Shown piece after piece: positions 23,234 through 31,118 of a stretch of 37,136 bases of DNA. The notes under the pieces are model-generated. The model was not told where the DNA came from and did not search any database. It saw nothing but the letters and a program-made list of their open reading frames with translations. The DNA is taken from positions 1 to 37,136 of the forward strand of contig JBMOMT010000073.1 of NCBI GenBank assembly GCA_049324835.1, read 5' to 3'. The position numbers and the translations under genes were made by a program. Source of the stretch: JBMOMT01 sp049324835. Lineage in GTDB: Bacteria > Chloroflexota > Anaerolineae > CAYNKW01. How positions within the stretch are numbered: the first letter of the stretch is position 1; every line of letters starts with the position of its first letter.

Positions 23234-24082
23234 CTATTTTTTGCGCTGTTGCGCTTTCACCTCGTCGAACACCCGATCCAGGTTGGCCTTGATGCGCAAA
23301 CGAAGCCCCTCGCGCTCGTTATCGGCCACCGGATAGGCATCCAACAGACCTGCCAACAAACCTGACATCTCGGACTTGGTACGATTGGCCTGGAAATGGC
23401 GACGCACCCGCTCGCGCAGCAATCGGATGTACTCTGACAATTGCTCAGTGGCTGCCAGATCGCAGACCAGACCGTGGCCCGGCACCAGGGTCTCCACGCT
23501 CAATTTGCGCATGACGGTGAGCGCCTGCAGCCACTGTTTGGTATCTGCCTGAGCCAACAGCGGCAGGGTATCCAGCACCACGTTATCGCCGCTGAACAGC
23601 ACCTTCAAATGCGGAATATAAACGGCCAGCGTCGCGGGCGTGTATCCACCCAGGTGGATCAGCCGCACCGCGGGCGAGCCCTTTTCCAGACTCATGCGCT
23701 CTGTAAAAGTGATCTGGGGCGGCACCAGTCCCAGTTCTTTTATCTCTGCAGCCGCCGCCGGATCGATCCCTTCCAGCCACTCTACAATCGGAGGCCAGAG
23801 AGAATCGGTGTGCGTTCTGACATACTCCCAGGTCGTCTCGTGCGCCACCACCGGCGCGTCAAACAGGGCGTTGGTCAGCATGTGTTTGGGATCATAGTCG
23901 GTGTTGATGACGTAGAGAATGGGCCGATCGCTCAACAGAGCGATCTGGTCTCGCCAGTGACGGGCATCGCGGGGTAGCACCGGCGTATCGATGAGGATGG
24001 GACCCTCATCGGTGACGACACAGCCCACGTTGCCGCCCAAGTAACACGACTCGAAAAAAACACCCGGCGCAACCTGTTGCAT
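23234..24082 (-). CDS. MBL-fold protein with an altered metal-binding motif
   Basis: A 282-residue protein of metallo-beta-lactamase fold: CVVTDEGPILIDTPVLPRDA, then LGGYTPATLAVYIPHLKVLF, SGDNVV and LVPGHGLVC. The central HxHxDH signature is replaced by D62-Y-D64-P-K66-H67 in NTDYDPKHMLTNALF, so the usual first zinc site is largely lost. The later ligands D (SGDN) and H (PGHG) remain. It may bind one metal or a different metal, or be non-hydrolytic. The C-terminal ~60 residues are basic and helical (YIRLLRERVRRHFQANRTK). ATG 24082 was chosen for GAGGTGAG just upstream; it lies 2 bp past the AlaX-type gene's stop, so the two are tightly coupled. The substrate is unknown. Confidence 0.85.
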   Translation of the reverse strand: MQQVAPGVFFESCYLGGNVGCVVTDEGPILIDTPVLPRDARHWRDQIALLSDRPILYVINTDYDPKHMLTNALFDAPVVAHETTWEYVRTHTDSLWPPIVEWLEGIDPAAAAEIKELGLVPPQITFTERMSLEKGSPAVRLIHLGGYTPATLAVYIPHLKVLFSGDNVVLDTLPLLAQADTKQWLQALTVMRKLSVETLVPGHGLVCDLAATEQLSEYIRLLRERVRRHFQANRTKSEMSGLLAGLLDAYPVADNEREGLRLRIKANLDRVFDEVKAQQRKK

Positions 24083-24084
24083 AC

Positions 24085-25311
24085 TCACCTCGCAGCCTCG
24101 TCGCAGCGAATGATGTCGGCGGCCACGGTCAAAGCCGCCTGAACGGCCGGCCACTCGCCCACCGGTCCGCCGCCCTGAGCCAGATCAGCGCGTCCCCCGC
24201 CCCCGCCGCCGATGATCGCGCAGGCCCGGCGCAGCGCCGGGCGAAGGTCATAGGGCGCGCCGGGCGGGGCAGAGAAAATCAGATGCCCTTTCTCACCGGC
24301 CAGCCCCAACAGGGCCACGCAACCATGGGCCGCGGAAAGCTGGCGCGCCAGACGCCTGGCCTCTTCCAGGTTTTTGCCCTGCCACACCCGGCTGACCAGT
24401 CCAAATTCACCCAACGGCTCGGCCTGCCGGGCCAGATCGGCGGCCTCGAAGGCCAGCAACTGCTCCTGGGCCAGCAATGCCAGCTTGCGTTGGGCGCGAG
24501 CCTCCTCTTCCAGCCGTCGAACGACCTCCGGCAACTGCCAGTAGCCCACACTCAACTGGCTCGCCAGCGAGAGCAACAGCCGGTTCTTGAGGTCATAATC
24601 TGCCAGCGCCCGCCCGCCGCACAGAAACTCGAGGCGCGTCTCGCTTCCCCGACGTTCGGCGCGAACGATCTTGATCAGCCCCACCTCACCGCTGGCGCGC
24701 ACGTGCGTACCCCCACAAGGCGACCAATCGAAATCCTGAACCTCGACGATACGAATGGGGCCGCTGACTTTTGGCGGCTTGCGTAAGGGAAGCCCGTTCA
24801 GTTGCTCACGATTCACAAAACGGGCCGTCACGGGCCGGTTTTCAAAAACGATACGGTTGGCCTCGGCTTCCAGTTGTCCGATCGGGCCGTCATCCAGGGG
24901 AGTGCGGTCCAGATCGATGGTGCAGCTCTGTTTACCCAGGTGAAAGCCCACCGTGGCCGCATCGAACAGCCGCTCGGCGGCTCGAGAGAGGATGTGTTGG
25001 CCGCTGTGCTGTTGCATGTGATCGAAGCGGCGAGTCCAATCTACCTCACCCACAACCTGGCCGGCGGGATCATCTCGCGGCAACAACCGCTCCAACACGT
25101 GGATCACGGCCCCGTCTGCCTCACGCTCGATCACTTCCACCACCGGCACACCGTCCAGGCGACCGGTGTCGTGCGGCTGGCCGCCGCCGGTGGGGTAAAA
25201 AGCACTGCGCTTGAGCACCACCGCCGGCTGCGCCTGCCAGGACAACAATTCGACGACGATGGCCTGAAACTGCCGCAAATAAGCATCCTGATAGTAGAGC
25301 CGCTCCGTCAA
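24085..25311 (-). CDS. AlaX-type alanyl-tRNA editing protein with DHHA1 domain
   Basis: A 408-residue free-standing editing protein resembling the editing half of alanyl-tRNA synthetase. An N-terminal barrel (AFYPTGGGQPHDTG) leads to the zinc editing core, with H102/H106 in QQHSGQHILSR and C199/H203 in SPCGGTHVRAS. A helical linker and the glycine-rich DHHA1 domain follow (RACAIIGGGGGGRADLAQGG). It hydrolyses Ser-tRNA(Ala), and possibly Gly-tRNA(Ala), to prevent mistranslation. All four ligands are intact and the length suits the long AlaX type. The start is TTG 25311, overlapping the previous stop as TTGA and preceded by AAGGAGAG, a strong site that supports this rare start codon. Confidence 0.93.
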   Translation of the reverse strand: MTERLYYQDAYLRQFQAIVVELLSWQAQPAVVLKRSAFYPTGGGQPHDTGRLDGVPVVEVIEREADGAVIHVLERLLPRDDPAGQVVGEVDWTRRFDHMQQHSGQHILSRAAERLFDAATVGFHLGKQSCTIDLDRTPLDDGPIGQLEAEANRIVFENRPVTARFVNREQLNGLPLRKPPKVSGPIRIVEVQDFDWSPCGGTHVRASGEVGLIKIVRAERRGSETRLEFLCGGRALADYDLKNRLLLSLASQLSVGYWQLPEVVRRLEEEARAQRKLALLAQEQLLAFEAADLARQAEPLGEFGLVSRVWQGKNLEEARRLARQLSAAHGCVALLGLAGEKGHLIFSAPPGAPYDLRPALRRACAIIGGGGGGRADLAQGGGPVGEWPAVQAALTVAADIIRCDEAAR

Positions 25312-28130
25312 ACCGTCTCTCCTTCAACACCGCCCGGTGCTGTCGGCTCATCCTGGTGATAAAGGTCGATCATCTCGATGCCCGGCACGTACTCGGTCAC
25401 ACGATCGCTGCGGATATCTTCCAGTTTGTTGACGATATCGCGGATGCGCAAGGCGTTGACCCGGATGGCCTCGAGCGCCCGTTGCGGCTCGTCTTCCAGA
25501 TCGCCGAGCACCTGCAAGAGCCAATCGGCGTTGCCCAGAACGGCCGTGAGAGGGTTATTGACCTCGTGCCGCACGGTGACGCCGATCTGGCCCAATACGG
25601 CCAGCCGTTGAGCGCGCACCAGCTCGTCCTGGGTTTGCTGAAGCTGCTCCAGTGTCTGCGTCACCTGCCGGTAAAGCTGGGCATTTTCGATGGCGGTAGC
25701 CGCCGAAAGGGCCAACGCTTCCGTCATACGCTGGTCATCGGGCGAAAACTGACCGGCGATTTTGTTGAGCACCTCTATGGCTCCGATGACCTTGCCTTTG
25801 CTGATCAGGGGCACACAAAGGATGGAGCGTGTTTTGAAGCCCGATTCGAGATCCACCTGAGCATAGTGACGCGGCTCCTGAGTGACATCTGGCACCAGCA
25901 ACGACTCGGCGCGCTGCACCACCCAACCCACGATGCCCTTATCGGCGGGGATGCGCAGGCCTTTTACCACCTCCGAACCGCCGCCTACCGAAGCGTGAAA
26001 GACCACCTCCTGACCGTCTTCGGTGAGCAGCGCCACCGAGCCAGCCTCGACGCCGAGGAGCTCGTTGGTTTTGGCCATCACCGACGTGAGTAACTGTTCC
26101 AGGTCGAGTGTCGAGTTGAAAACGTGGCCGATCTCGTGCAGGTAGCGCTGCTCACGCAGGTTTCGCCCGGCCTCGGCGTAAAGCCGGGCGTTGACCATGG
26201 CCACAGCAACCTGTTGGGCAAACGCGCTGGCGTGTTGTTCGTCCTCGGCAGCGTAGGCATCGGCGGTGTGGTTATTGATGGTCAGCACCCCCAACACCTG
26301 ATCCCGGGCGATGAGCGGCACGCCGATCCAGCTCCTCACCGGGGTGGGCTGCCCGGCAGGCCAGCGCATGCCCTCTGGCACATCGGGCAACACCAGCGCA
26401 TGGCGTCCCCGAAGCAACGTATCCATCAGATCACGCGGCGTGCCCCTCAACTCTTCTTCAGGCAAGTGACCGGGGTTCTCAAAAACCCGTCCGGCGGCCA
26501 GTTCCAGCTCGCCACCCTGTAGCAGGAACAGGCCACAACTATCGTAAGGGAAAACCCAGGCCAGCTGCTCCAGAATGAGCGCCAGCAACTCGTCCCAATT
26601 GAGAGTAGAGTTGATGATGGCCGAGGTGCCGCGGATCATGTCGGCCAGGCGGAAACGTTGGGTCTCGATGCTGTACAACCGGGCGTGTTCGATGGCCAGA
26701 GCAGCCTGCCGCCCAAAGGCTCGCAGCGAGGCAATGTCGCTCTGACTCAGGCTCTCGCGATGGCTGCCGGCGAAAAAGTTGCCCACCAGTTTACCCTGGG
26801 TCATGAGGGGTACGGTGGCCAATACACGCACCCCGGCCATCTGCTGCAACACCTGGGCCGTTTCCGGATCCACGGCCGGCCGAAAGAGATCGTGCAGAGT
26901 GTGCGTGGTGGCCACCTCACCCTGTTTGGCCGAACGGATGGCCAGGTTTTCCTCACGGTCCATCGTCAGATAACCGCCGATCAGGCCCATGCCAGCCAGC
27001 CGCTCACCCTCCGCCCAGAGCGTCCGATCGATGACCGCCGACTGGACGATCAGGGCGTCTTTGCGCGCATCGTAGACCGCCACCATGGCGGCGCGATAAC
27101 CCAGCCCTGTCACCACTCCCTGGGCAATACGGTGCAACACATCGGGCAAAGACAGGCTAGACTGGATGGCGGCGGTGAGCTCTTGCAGGGCATGGATCTC
27201 TTGGTGCGAGCGCTCCATCTCGACCAGTTGATGCCGTGTCTGGCTGTGCAACCGCGCCCGCTCAATGGCCAGGGCCGCCAATGGAGCCAGCTTCATCAGC
27301 AGCGCCTCGTCGTCCTCTGAAAACCCCCCACGAGGGGCGTCATCGACCACCGTGAGCACACCCACCACCCGATCCTGCACCATGAGCGGCACCCCCACCG
27401 CGCTCGCAAAGTCCAGAACCGAAAACCGGGTCAGTCGACCCTCCCAGTCGGCATAGTTTTGCACCCGCAACGGCTGGCCGCTCTGCGCCACCCGGCCCGA
27501 TAGGCCCTCACCCAGAGCCAGTTGCGCGCCAGCCATATCTTTCCACGGCCCACGGCCCACCTCCACCGAGATGCGGTTGGTGGTTTCGTCGTAAAGACAG
27601 ATGTTGCCCCCCTTGACATGAAGCAATTCCACCGTTCGCTTCATGATGCTCTGCAAAACCTCTGGCAGCGAGAGGTGACTCACCAGATCCAACGAAGTCT
27701 CATAGAGCGCCTGCATCTGGGAGACCCGAGTAGCCAGGTCTTTCTGCCCCTGGACCACGGAAAGCTGCAGGCGGCGGTACTCGGCGGCCCGCTGCACCAC
27801 CGCCAGGATCACGTCCAGATCGAAAGGTTTGGTGATATAATCGTAGGCGCCCAGGCGCAGCGCCCTCACCGCCGACTCTTGCGAGCCATAGGCTGTGATC
27901 ACCACCACCGGGCACTGCAAGCCCCGTTGCTGAACCTGCTCCAACACAAAAAAGCCATCGCCGTGGGGCATGACGATGTCTGTCATGACGATGTCTGGGG
28001 CAAAACGATCGAGCGCCTCTATAGCTTCTTTGCCCGAACCGGCGGCGGCAACCTCGTAACCTTCGTAGGTGAAAATGTGCCGCAACTGCTCTCGAAAGCC
28101 TTCCTTGTCATCAACGACCAGCAATCGCAC
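25308..28130 (-). CDS. REC-GAF4-DHp signalling protein lacking a kinase ATPase domain
   Basis: A 940-residue cytoplasmic protein. The N-terminal receiver domain has D7/D8, phospho-acceptor D51 (IVMTDIVMPHGDG) and the Lys in YITKPF. Four GAF-type domains follow, closed by LAALAIERARLHS, AALAIEHARLYS, VAVAMVNARLYAEA and ATAIENAQLYRQV. The chain ends in a phosphotransfer helix with H855 in VRHEVNNPLTAVLGNADWL. Only about 85 residues remain after this His, and no N, G1 or G2 box of a HATPase domain exists before the TGA or in the short gap to the next gene. It therefore cannot be a self-sufficient kinase, and may be a phosphorelay or scaffold protein. GTG 28130 was chosen for CCAGG just upstream; TTG 28148 has no ribosome-binding site. 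The AlaX-type gene overlaps its stop. Confidence 0.88.
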   Translation of the reverse strand: MRLLVVDDKEGFREQLRHIFTYEGYEVAAAGSGKEAIEALDRFAPDIVMTDIVMPHGDGFFVLEQVQQRGLQCPVVVITAYGSQESAVRALRLGAYDYITKPFDLDVILAVVQRAAEYRRLQLSVVQGQKDLATRVSQMQALYETSLDLVSHLSLPEVLQSIMKRTVELLHVKGGNICLYDETTNRISVEVGRGPWKDMAGAQLALGEGLSGRVAQSGQPLRVQNYADWEGRLTRFSVLDFASAVGVPLMVQDRVVGVLTVVDDAPRGGFSEDDEALLMKLAPLAALAIERARLHSQTRHQLVEMERSHQEIHALQELTAAIQSSLSLPDVLHRIAQGVVTGLGYRAAMVAVYDARKDALIVQSAVIDRTLWAEGERLAGMGLIGGYLTMDREENLAIRSAKQGEVATTHTLHDLFRPAVDPETAQVLQQMAGVRVLATVPLMTQGKLVGNFFAGSHRESLSQSDIASLRAFGRQAALAIEHARLYSIETQRFRLADMIRGTSAIINSTLNWDELLALILEQLAWVFPYDSCGLFLLQGGELELAAGRVFENPGHLPEEELRGTPRDLMDTLLRGRHALVLPDVPEGMRWPAGQPTPVRSWIGVPLIARDQVLGVLTINNHTADAYAAEDEQHASAFAQQVAVAMVNARLYAEAGRNLREQRYLHEIGHVFNSTLDLEQLLTSVMAKTNELLGVEAGSVALLTEDGQEVVFHASVGGGSEVVKGLRIPADKGIVGWVVQRAESLLVPDVTQEPRHYAQVDLESGFKTRSILCVPLISKGKVIGAIEVLNKIAGQFSPDDQRMTEALALSAATAIENAQLYRQVTQTLEQLQQTQDELVRAQRLAVLGQIGVTVRHEVNNPLTAVLGNADWLLQVLGDLEDEPQRALEAIRVNALRIRDIVNKLEDIRSDRVTEYVPGIEMIDLYHQDEPTAPGGVEGETV

Positions 28131-28185
28131 CGCAACCTGGCCTTTCAAGGTGAATGGTGAGATCGGGGTTCAAAGAGCGCCTGTC

Positions 28186-29505
28186 TCAAGAGCGGCGCGT
28201 CAGAGGGAGGTTCTGTCCAAGGAACATGGAGGCCGGCAGGTTAAAGCCATGGGCCGCCAGACGAGTGGTGAACTTGGGCCGGACACCCATGGGCTTCATC
28301 GCGCCCACTACCTTGCCATCCTGTTCGCCTTCTTCCTCGAAACGAAAGACATCTTGCAGCACCACCGTTTCGCCTTCCATGCCCTGCACCTCGGTGATGT
28401 TGGTGATCTTGCGTGAGCCATCGCGCAGGCGGGCCTGCTGCACGATCAGATCCAATGCCGAGGCGATCTGCTGCCGCACCACCATCAGCGGCAGGTCCAT
28501 GCCCGCCATGAGCGTCAGCGTCTCCAAACGTGAGATGGTATCACGCGGCGAGTTGGCGTGAACGGTGGTCAGACTGCCATCGTGGCCGGTATTCATCGCC
28601 TGGAGCATGTCCAGCGCCTCGCCGCCCCGACACTCGCCCACCACGATGCGCTCTGGCCGCATGCGTAACGAGTTGATCACCAGATCACGGATAGCCACCC
28701 GACCCGAGCCATCCACCTCGGCGGGTTTGGCCTCCAGCCGCACCACATGGCTCTGAGAGAGTTGTAACTCGGCGGCGTCCTCGATGGTCACGATGCGGTC
28801 CTCATCGGGGATAAAGCCGGATAACACGTTGAGCAGCGTCGTCTTGCCAGAACCGGTGCCGCCCGAGACCACGACATTCAGCCGGGAAACGACGCACGCT
28901 TCCAGAAACCTGGCCATGTCCTCGGTCATGGAGCCAAAATTGATGAGGTCTTGCACGGTAAAGGGGGTCTTGCTGAACTTGCGGATGGTAATGGAGGGGC
29001 CGTCGATGGCGCAGGGTGGAATGATAGCATTGACGCGCGAGCCATCCGGCAGGCGAGCATCGACCATGGGCCAGGTGCGGTCGATCTTGCGGCCCAACGG
29101 CTCGATGATTTTACGGATGACCCTCAACACGTGGTCGTCGTCCACAAAGGCCGTCCCGGCCAGTGTCACTTTGCCCTTTCGCTCGACATAGATCATCTGG
29201 GGGCCATTGACCATGACCTCGGTCACAGAATCGTCTTGCAGCAACGACTCGATGGGGCCATAGCCGATCAGCTCGTCGAGTACACCCCGGTAGAGCTGCT
29301 CCAGTTGCATCTCTGGCAGTTTGAGGTTGGCGTGGCGACACAACAGAGCGTATCGATCTCGAATGAGCTGCACCGTCTCCGGTGTATGCTCCAACCGGAC
29401 GCGGGGTTCCAGCGAGCCCTGCAACTTGTCCGCAATCCACAGGATGAGCCGCTGAACCTCTTCCCAGGTCATACCTTCGATCGGACTGGGCAATTGACGT
29501 TCCAC
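28186..29505 (-). CDS. CpaF/TadA-type secretion ATPase (T2SSE/VirB11 superfamily)
   Basis: A 439-residue hexameric ATPase of the kind that powers Tad/Flp pili. The N-terminal domain carries YGPIESLLQDDSVTEVMVNG, typical of CpaF. The ATPase has Walker A GGTGSGKT (residues ~215-222), the Asp box VTIEDAAELQL, Walker B-region RPERIVVGECRGGEALDML and the His box GSLTTVHANS. It ends with the CpaF-like tail GVRPKFTTRLAAHGF. GTG 29505 was chosen because GGAGG lies 6-8 bases upstream; the longer TTG-started frame lacks this. No TadB/TadC, pilin or prepilin peptidase gene is adjacent, so its pilus partners must be elsewhere if they exist. It is the first gene of the long minus-strand run. Confidence 0.93.
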   Translation of the reverse strand: MERQLPSPIEGMTWEEVQRLILWIADKLQGSLEPRVRLEHTPETVQLIRDRYALLCRHANLKLPEMQLEQLYRGVLDELIGYGPIESLLQDDSVTEVMVNGPQMIYVERKGKVTLAGTAFVDDDHVLRVIRKIIEPLGRKIDRTWPMVDARLPDGSRVNAIIPPCAIDGPSITIRKFSKTPFTVQDLINFGSMTEDMARFLEACVVSRLNVVVSGGTGSGKTTLLNVLSGFIPDEDRIVTIEDAAELQLSQSHVVRLEAKPAEVDGSGRVAIRDLVINSLRMRPERIVVGECRGGEALDMLQAMNTGHDGSLTTVHANSPRDTISRLETLTLMAGMDLPLMVVRQQIASALDLIVQQARLRDGSRKITNITEVQGMEGETVVLQDVFRFEEEGEQDGKVVGAMKPMGVRPKFTTRLAAHGFNLPASMFLGQNLPLTRRS

Positions 29506-29549
29506 CGAACACCTCCATCGCGCCAAACTGTGGATAATCGCCGGTGGTT

Positions 29550-29578
29550 ATTATAACACAGCCGCGCCGAAAAGAAAA
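29550..29578 (-). promoter_or_regulatory. Possible promoter of the CpaF-led minus-strand unit
   Basis: A perfect TATAAT on the minus strand (29555-29550) lies 44 bp ahead of the GTG start. The best -35 candidate at 17-bp spacing is the poor TTTTCT (29578-29573), so an activator or a different sigma factor may be involved. Confidence 0.5.
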
Positions 29579-29615
29579 GATTGTGATAATCTACGCAAAC
29601 CCACGAAGTGAGGGG

Positions 29616-29644
29616 TTGACAAGCACCCTCTTTTAGAGTACCAT
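29616..29644 (+). promoter_or_regulatory. Promoter of the translin-Cas4-HerA-NACHT cluster
   Basis: A perfect TTGACA (29616-29621), 17-bp spacer and TACCAT (29639-29644) lie 25 bp ahead of the translin start codon. No other promoter or terminator is evident until the end of the NACHT gene, so all five genes may share this start. Confidence 0.72.
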
Positions 29645-29669
29645 ATCACCCACCCAATAAGGAGGAACT

Positions 29670-30317
29670 ATGGACAGGCTCGAAGCCATCGTCGAACAGA
29701 TCCAGACCGACTTTGAGGCGCGTAATACGGCCCGCGATCTAACCCTGCGCCGCTCGCGCGAGTTGATCCGGCGCTGCGCCAACACCATCCGCGCCGTCCA
29801 TCGCGGCGAAATGGAACAGGCCGCCGAGCTGCTCTCCCTGGCGGCCCAGGCCGCGGCGGAAATGATCCAGGATGTGCAGGCCTTCCCCGAATTGTACCAC
29901 ACCGGCTATACCCAGGACGCTCTAAAAGAATACGTCGAGGCCAACGCGACCCTGGCGTTGGTGGCCGGTACCCCACTGCCCTCGCCGCAGGAGCTCAACG
30001 TCGAGTACGCTGCCTATCTCAACGGCCTGGCCGAGGCAGCCAGTGAGCTTCGCCGCCACATCCTGGATATCATTCGCCAGGGCCACTCCAAGCGGGCCGA
30101 ACAGTTGTTGGCCCACATGGAGGACATTTACGGCTACCTGGTGACCATCGACTTTCCCGATGCCATCACCGGCGGCCTGCGCCGCACCACCGACGCGCTG
30201 CGCGCCGTTTTGGAGCGCACCCGCGCCGATCTGACCACCAGCCTGCGCCAGGCGCAGTTGCAGGCGGCGCTGAAATCACTCGAAGACAGGCTGTCCGAAA
30301 GAACCCATGAGACCTGA
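29670..30317 (+). CDS. Translin family protein
   Basis: A 215-residue all-helical protein starting at ATG 29670 behind AAGGAGGA. The translin/TRAX pattern is clear: LRRSRELIRRCANTIRAVHR, ELYHTGYTQDALKEYVEANA, YLNGLAEAASELRRHILDI and TIDFPDAITGGLRRTTDALR, then VLERTRADLTTSLRQ. E87 and E90 in KEYVEA match the position of the acidic pair that forms the RNase active site of eukaryotic TRAX (from memory). In eukaryotes translin/TRAX octamers (C3PO) cut RNA, and translins bind single-stranded DNA and RNA. Archaeal homologues are common; bacterial ones are less so. It leads a cluster with a Cas4-like nuclease and a HerA-like ATPase, whose first gene overlaps its end by 11 bp, pointing to nucleic-acid processing. 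Confidence 0.9.
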   Translation: MDRLEAIVEQIQTDFEARNTARDLTLRRSRELIRRCANTIRAVHRGEMEQAAELLSLAAQAAAEMIQDVQAFPELYHTGYTQDALKEYVEANATLALVAGTPLPSPQELNVEYAAYLNGLAEAASELRRHILDIIRQGHSKRAEQLLAHMEDIYGYLVTIDFPDAITGGLRRTTDALRAVLERTRADLTTSLRQAQLQAALKSLEDRLSERTHET

Positions 30318-30564
30318 GAGCGAGCCTATCGTCCGGGCCAGCGAGATCGGCCTGTATGCCTACTGCGCCCGCGCCTGGTGGCTGGGCAAGGTCCAGGGCC
30401 ACCCGCCAACGAATCGGACGGCTCTGGAGGCTGGCGAGGCGGCGCATCAGGCGCACGGCCGCACGGTGACGTATTATCACCGGCTGCGCCAGGCCGCGCT
30501 CCTCCTGCTGGGTCTGGCCATGCTGGTATTGACCGCCCTGCTGGCGACGGCGCTGCTGCGTTGA
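30307..30564 (+). CDS. N-terminal half of a membrane-anchored Cas4-like nuclease
   Basis: An 85-residue protein starting at ATG 30307 inside the translin gene's last codons. It reads VRASEIGLYAYCARAWWLGK, matching the start of Cas4/Dna2-type PD-(D/E)XK nucleases, where C20 would be the first iron-sulfur ligand. EAGEAAHQAHGRTV follows, with the conserved His of nuclease motif I. It then enters a single membrane helix (ALLLLGLAMLVLTALLATALL, about 63-84) and stops. The catalytic D/E-x-K and the other three Cys are in the next gene. The positive HRLRQ before the helix places the N-terminus in the cytoplasm. This is either a natural two-protein nuclease or a full-length gene broken by a frameshift near 30545-30575. 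Confidence 0.72.
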   Translation: MRPESEPIVRASEIGLYAYCARAWWLGKVQGHPPTNRTALEAGEAAHQAHGRTVTYYHRLRQAALLLLGLAMLVLTALLATALLR

Positions 30565-30574
30565 AAGGCGTGTG

Positions 30575-31096
30575 ATGGGCGGGTTGGCTGTTGTCGCTGC
30601 CATTCTGTTTCTGGCAGGCGCCCTGCTGCTGTGGGCCAGCCACCGGCTGCGACAGCGATCGGGGCTGCCGCAGGGTCGTGTGATCTATAACGATACCGGC
30701 GCGTTGCGCCGCGTCGAGCGACCGCTCTTTTCCCGGCGTTACCGACTCACCGGCAAGCCAGATTATCTGTTGCAGGACGGCGACCAGATCGTGCCGCTGG
30801 AGGTCAAATCTGGGGCTGCGCCGCCGCAACCTTACCCTTCACACGTGCTGCAACTGGCCGCCTATTGCCTGCTGGTAACAGAGCATCACGGCGTGCGCCC
30901 GGCCTATGGCATCATCCGCTACCGCGACCGCTCTTTTGCCGTCGATTTTACCCCACAACTGGAAACCCATCTGCTCGATATGCTCGACAGCCTGCGCACA
31001 GACGCCACAAAAAACGACGTGCCCCGCAGCCACCATAATCCCACCCAATGCGCCGCCTGTGGCTACCGTCCGCACTGCGATCAAAGCCTGGTATAA
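30575..31096 (+). CDS. C-terminal half of a membrane-anchored Cas4-like nuclease
   Basis: A 173-residue protein. ATG 30575 was chosen because AAAGG lies 6 bases upstream; an in-frame GTG sits at 30572. It begins with a membrane helix (LAVVAAILFLAGALLLWA) followed by a basic HRLRQR, so the rest faces the cytoplasm. The nuclease core shows D63 in LTGKPDYLL, E76-V-K78 in VPLEVKSG and QLAAYCLL, the PD-(D/E)XK centre. C159, C162 and C168 in CAACGYRPHC would complete a four-Cys iron-sulfur site with C20 of the preceding protein. Cas4-like enzymes cut or trim single-stranded DNA ends. It is 10 bp from the first half and in a different reading frame. The HerA-like ATPase starts 22 bp downstream. Confidence 0.82.
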   Translation: MGGLAVVAAILFLAGALLLWASHRLRQRSGLPQGRVIYNDTGALRRVERPLFSRRYRLTGKPDYLLQDGDQIVPLEVKSGAAPPQPYPSHVLQLAAYCLLVTEHHGVRPAYGIIRYRDRSFAVDFTPQLETHLLDMLDSLRTDATKNDVPRSHHNPTQCAACGYRPHCDQSLV

Positions 31097-31118
31097 AAGC
31101 CATTTTCACGGAGGGACA

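Noticed and set aside
21742..23292. 516-codon plus-strand open frame
   Set aside because: It is antisense to the MFS transporter, with no domain, a biased Gln/His/Arg composition and no start signal.
30307..31096. CRISPR-Cas adaptation module
   Set aside because: The Cas4-like fold suggested it, but there is no cas1, cas2 or repeat-spacer array in the window.
30906..31118. N-terminal extension of the HerA-like ATPase (71 codons)
   Set aside because: It overlaps the Cas4-like gene in another frame. The ATG at 31119 has GGAGGG upstream and starts the conserved domain.
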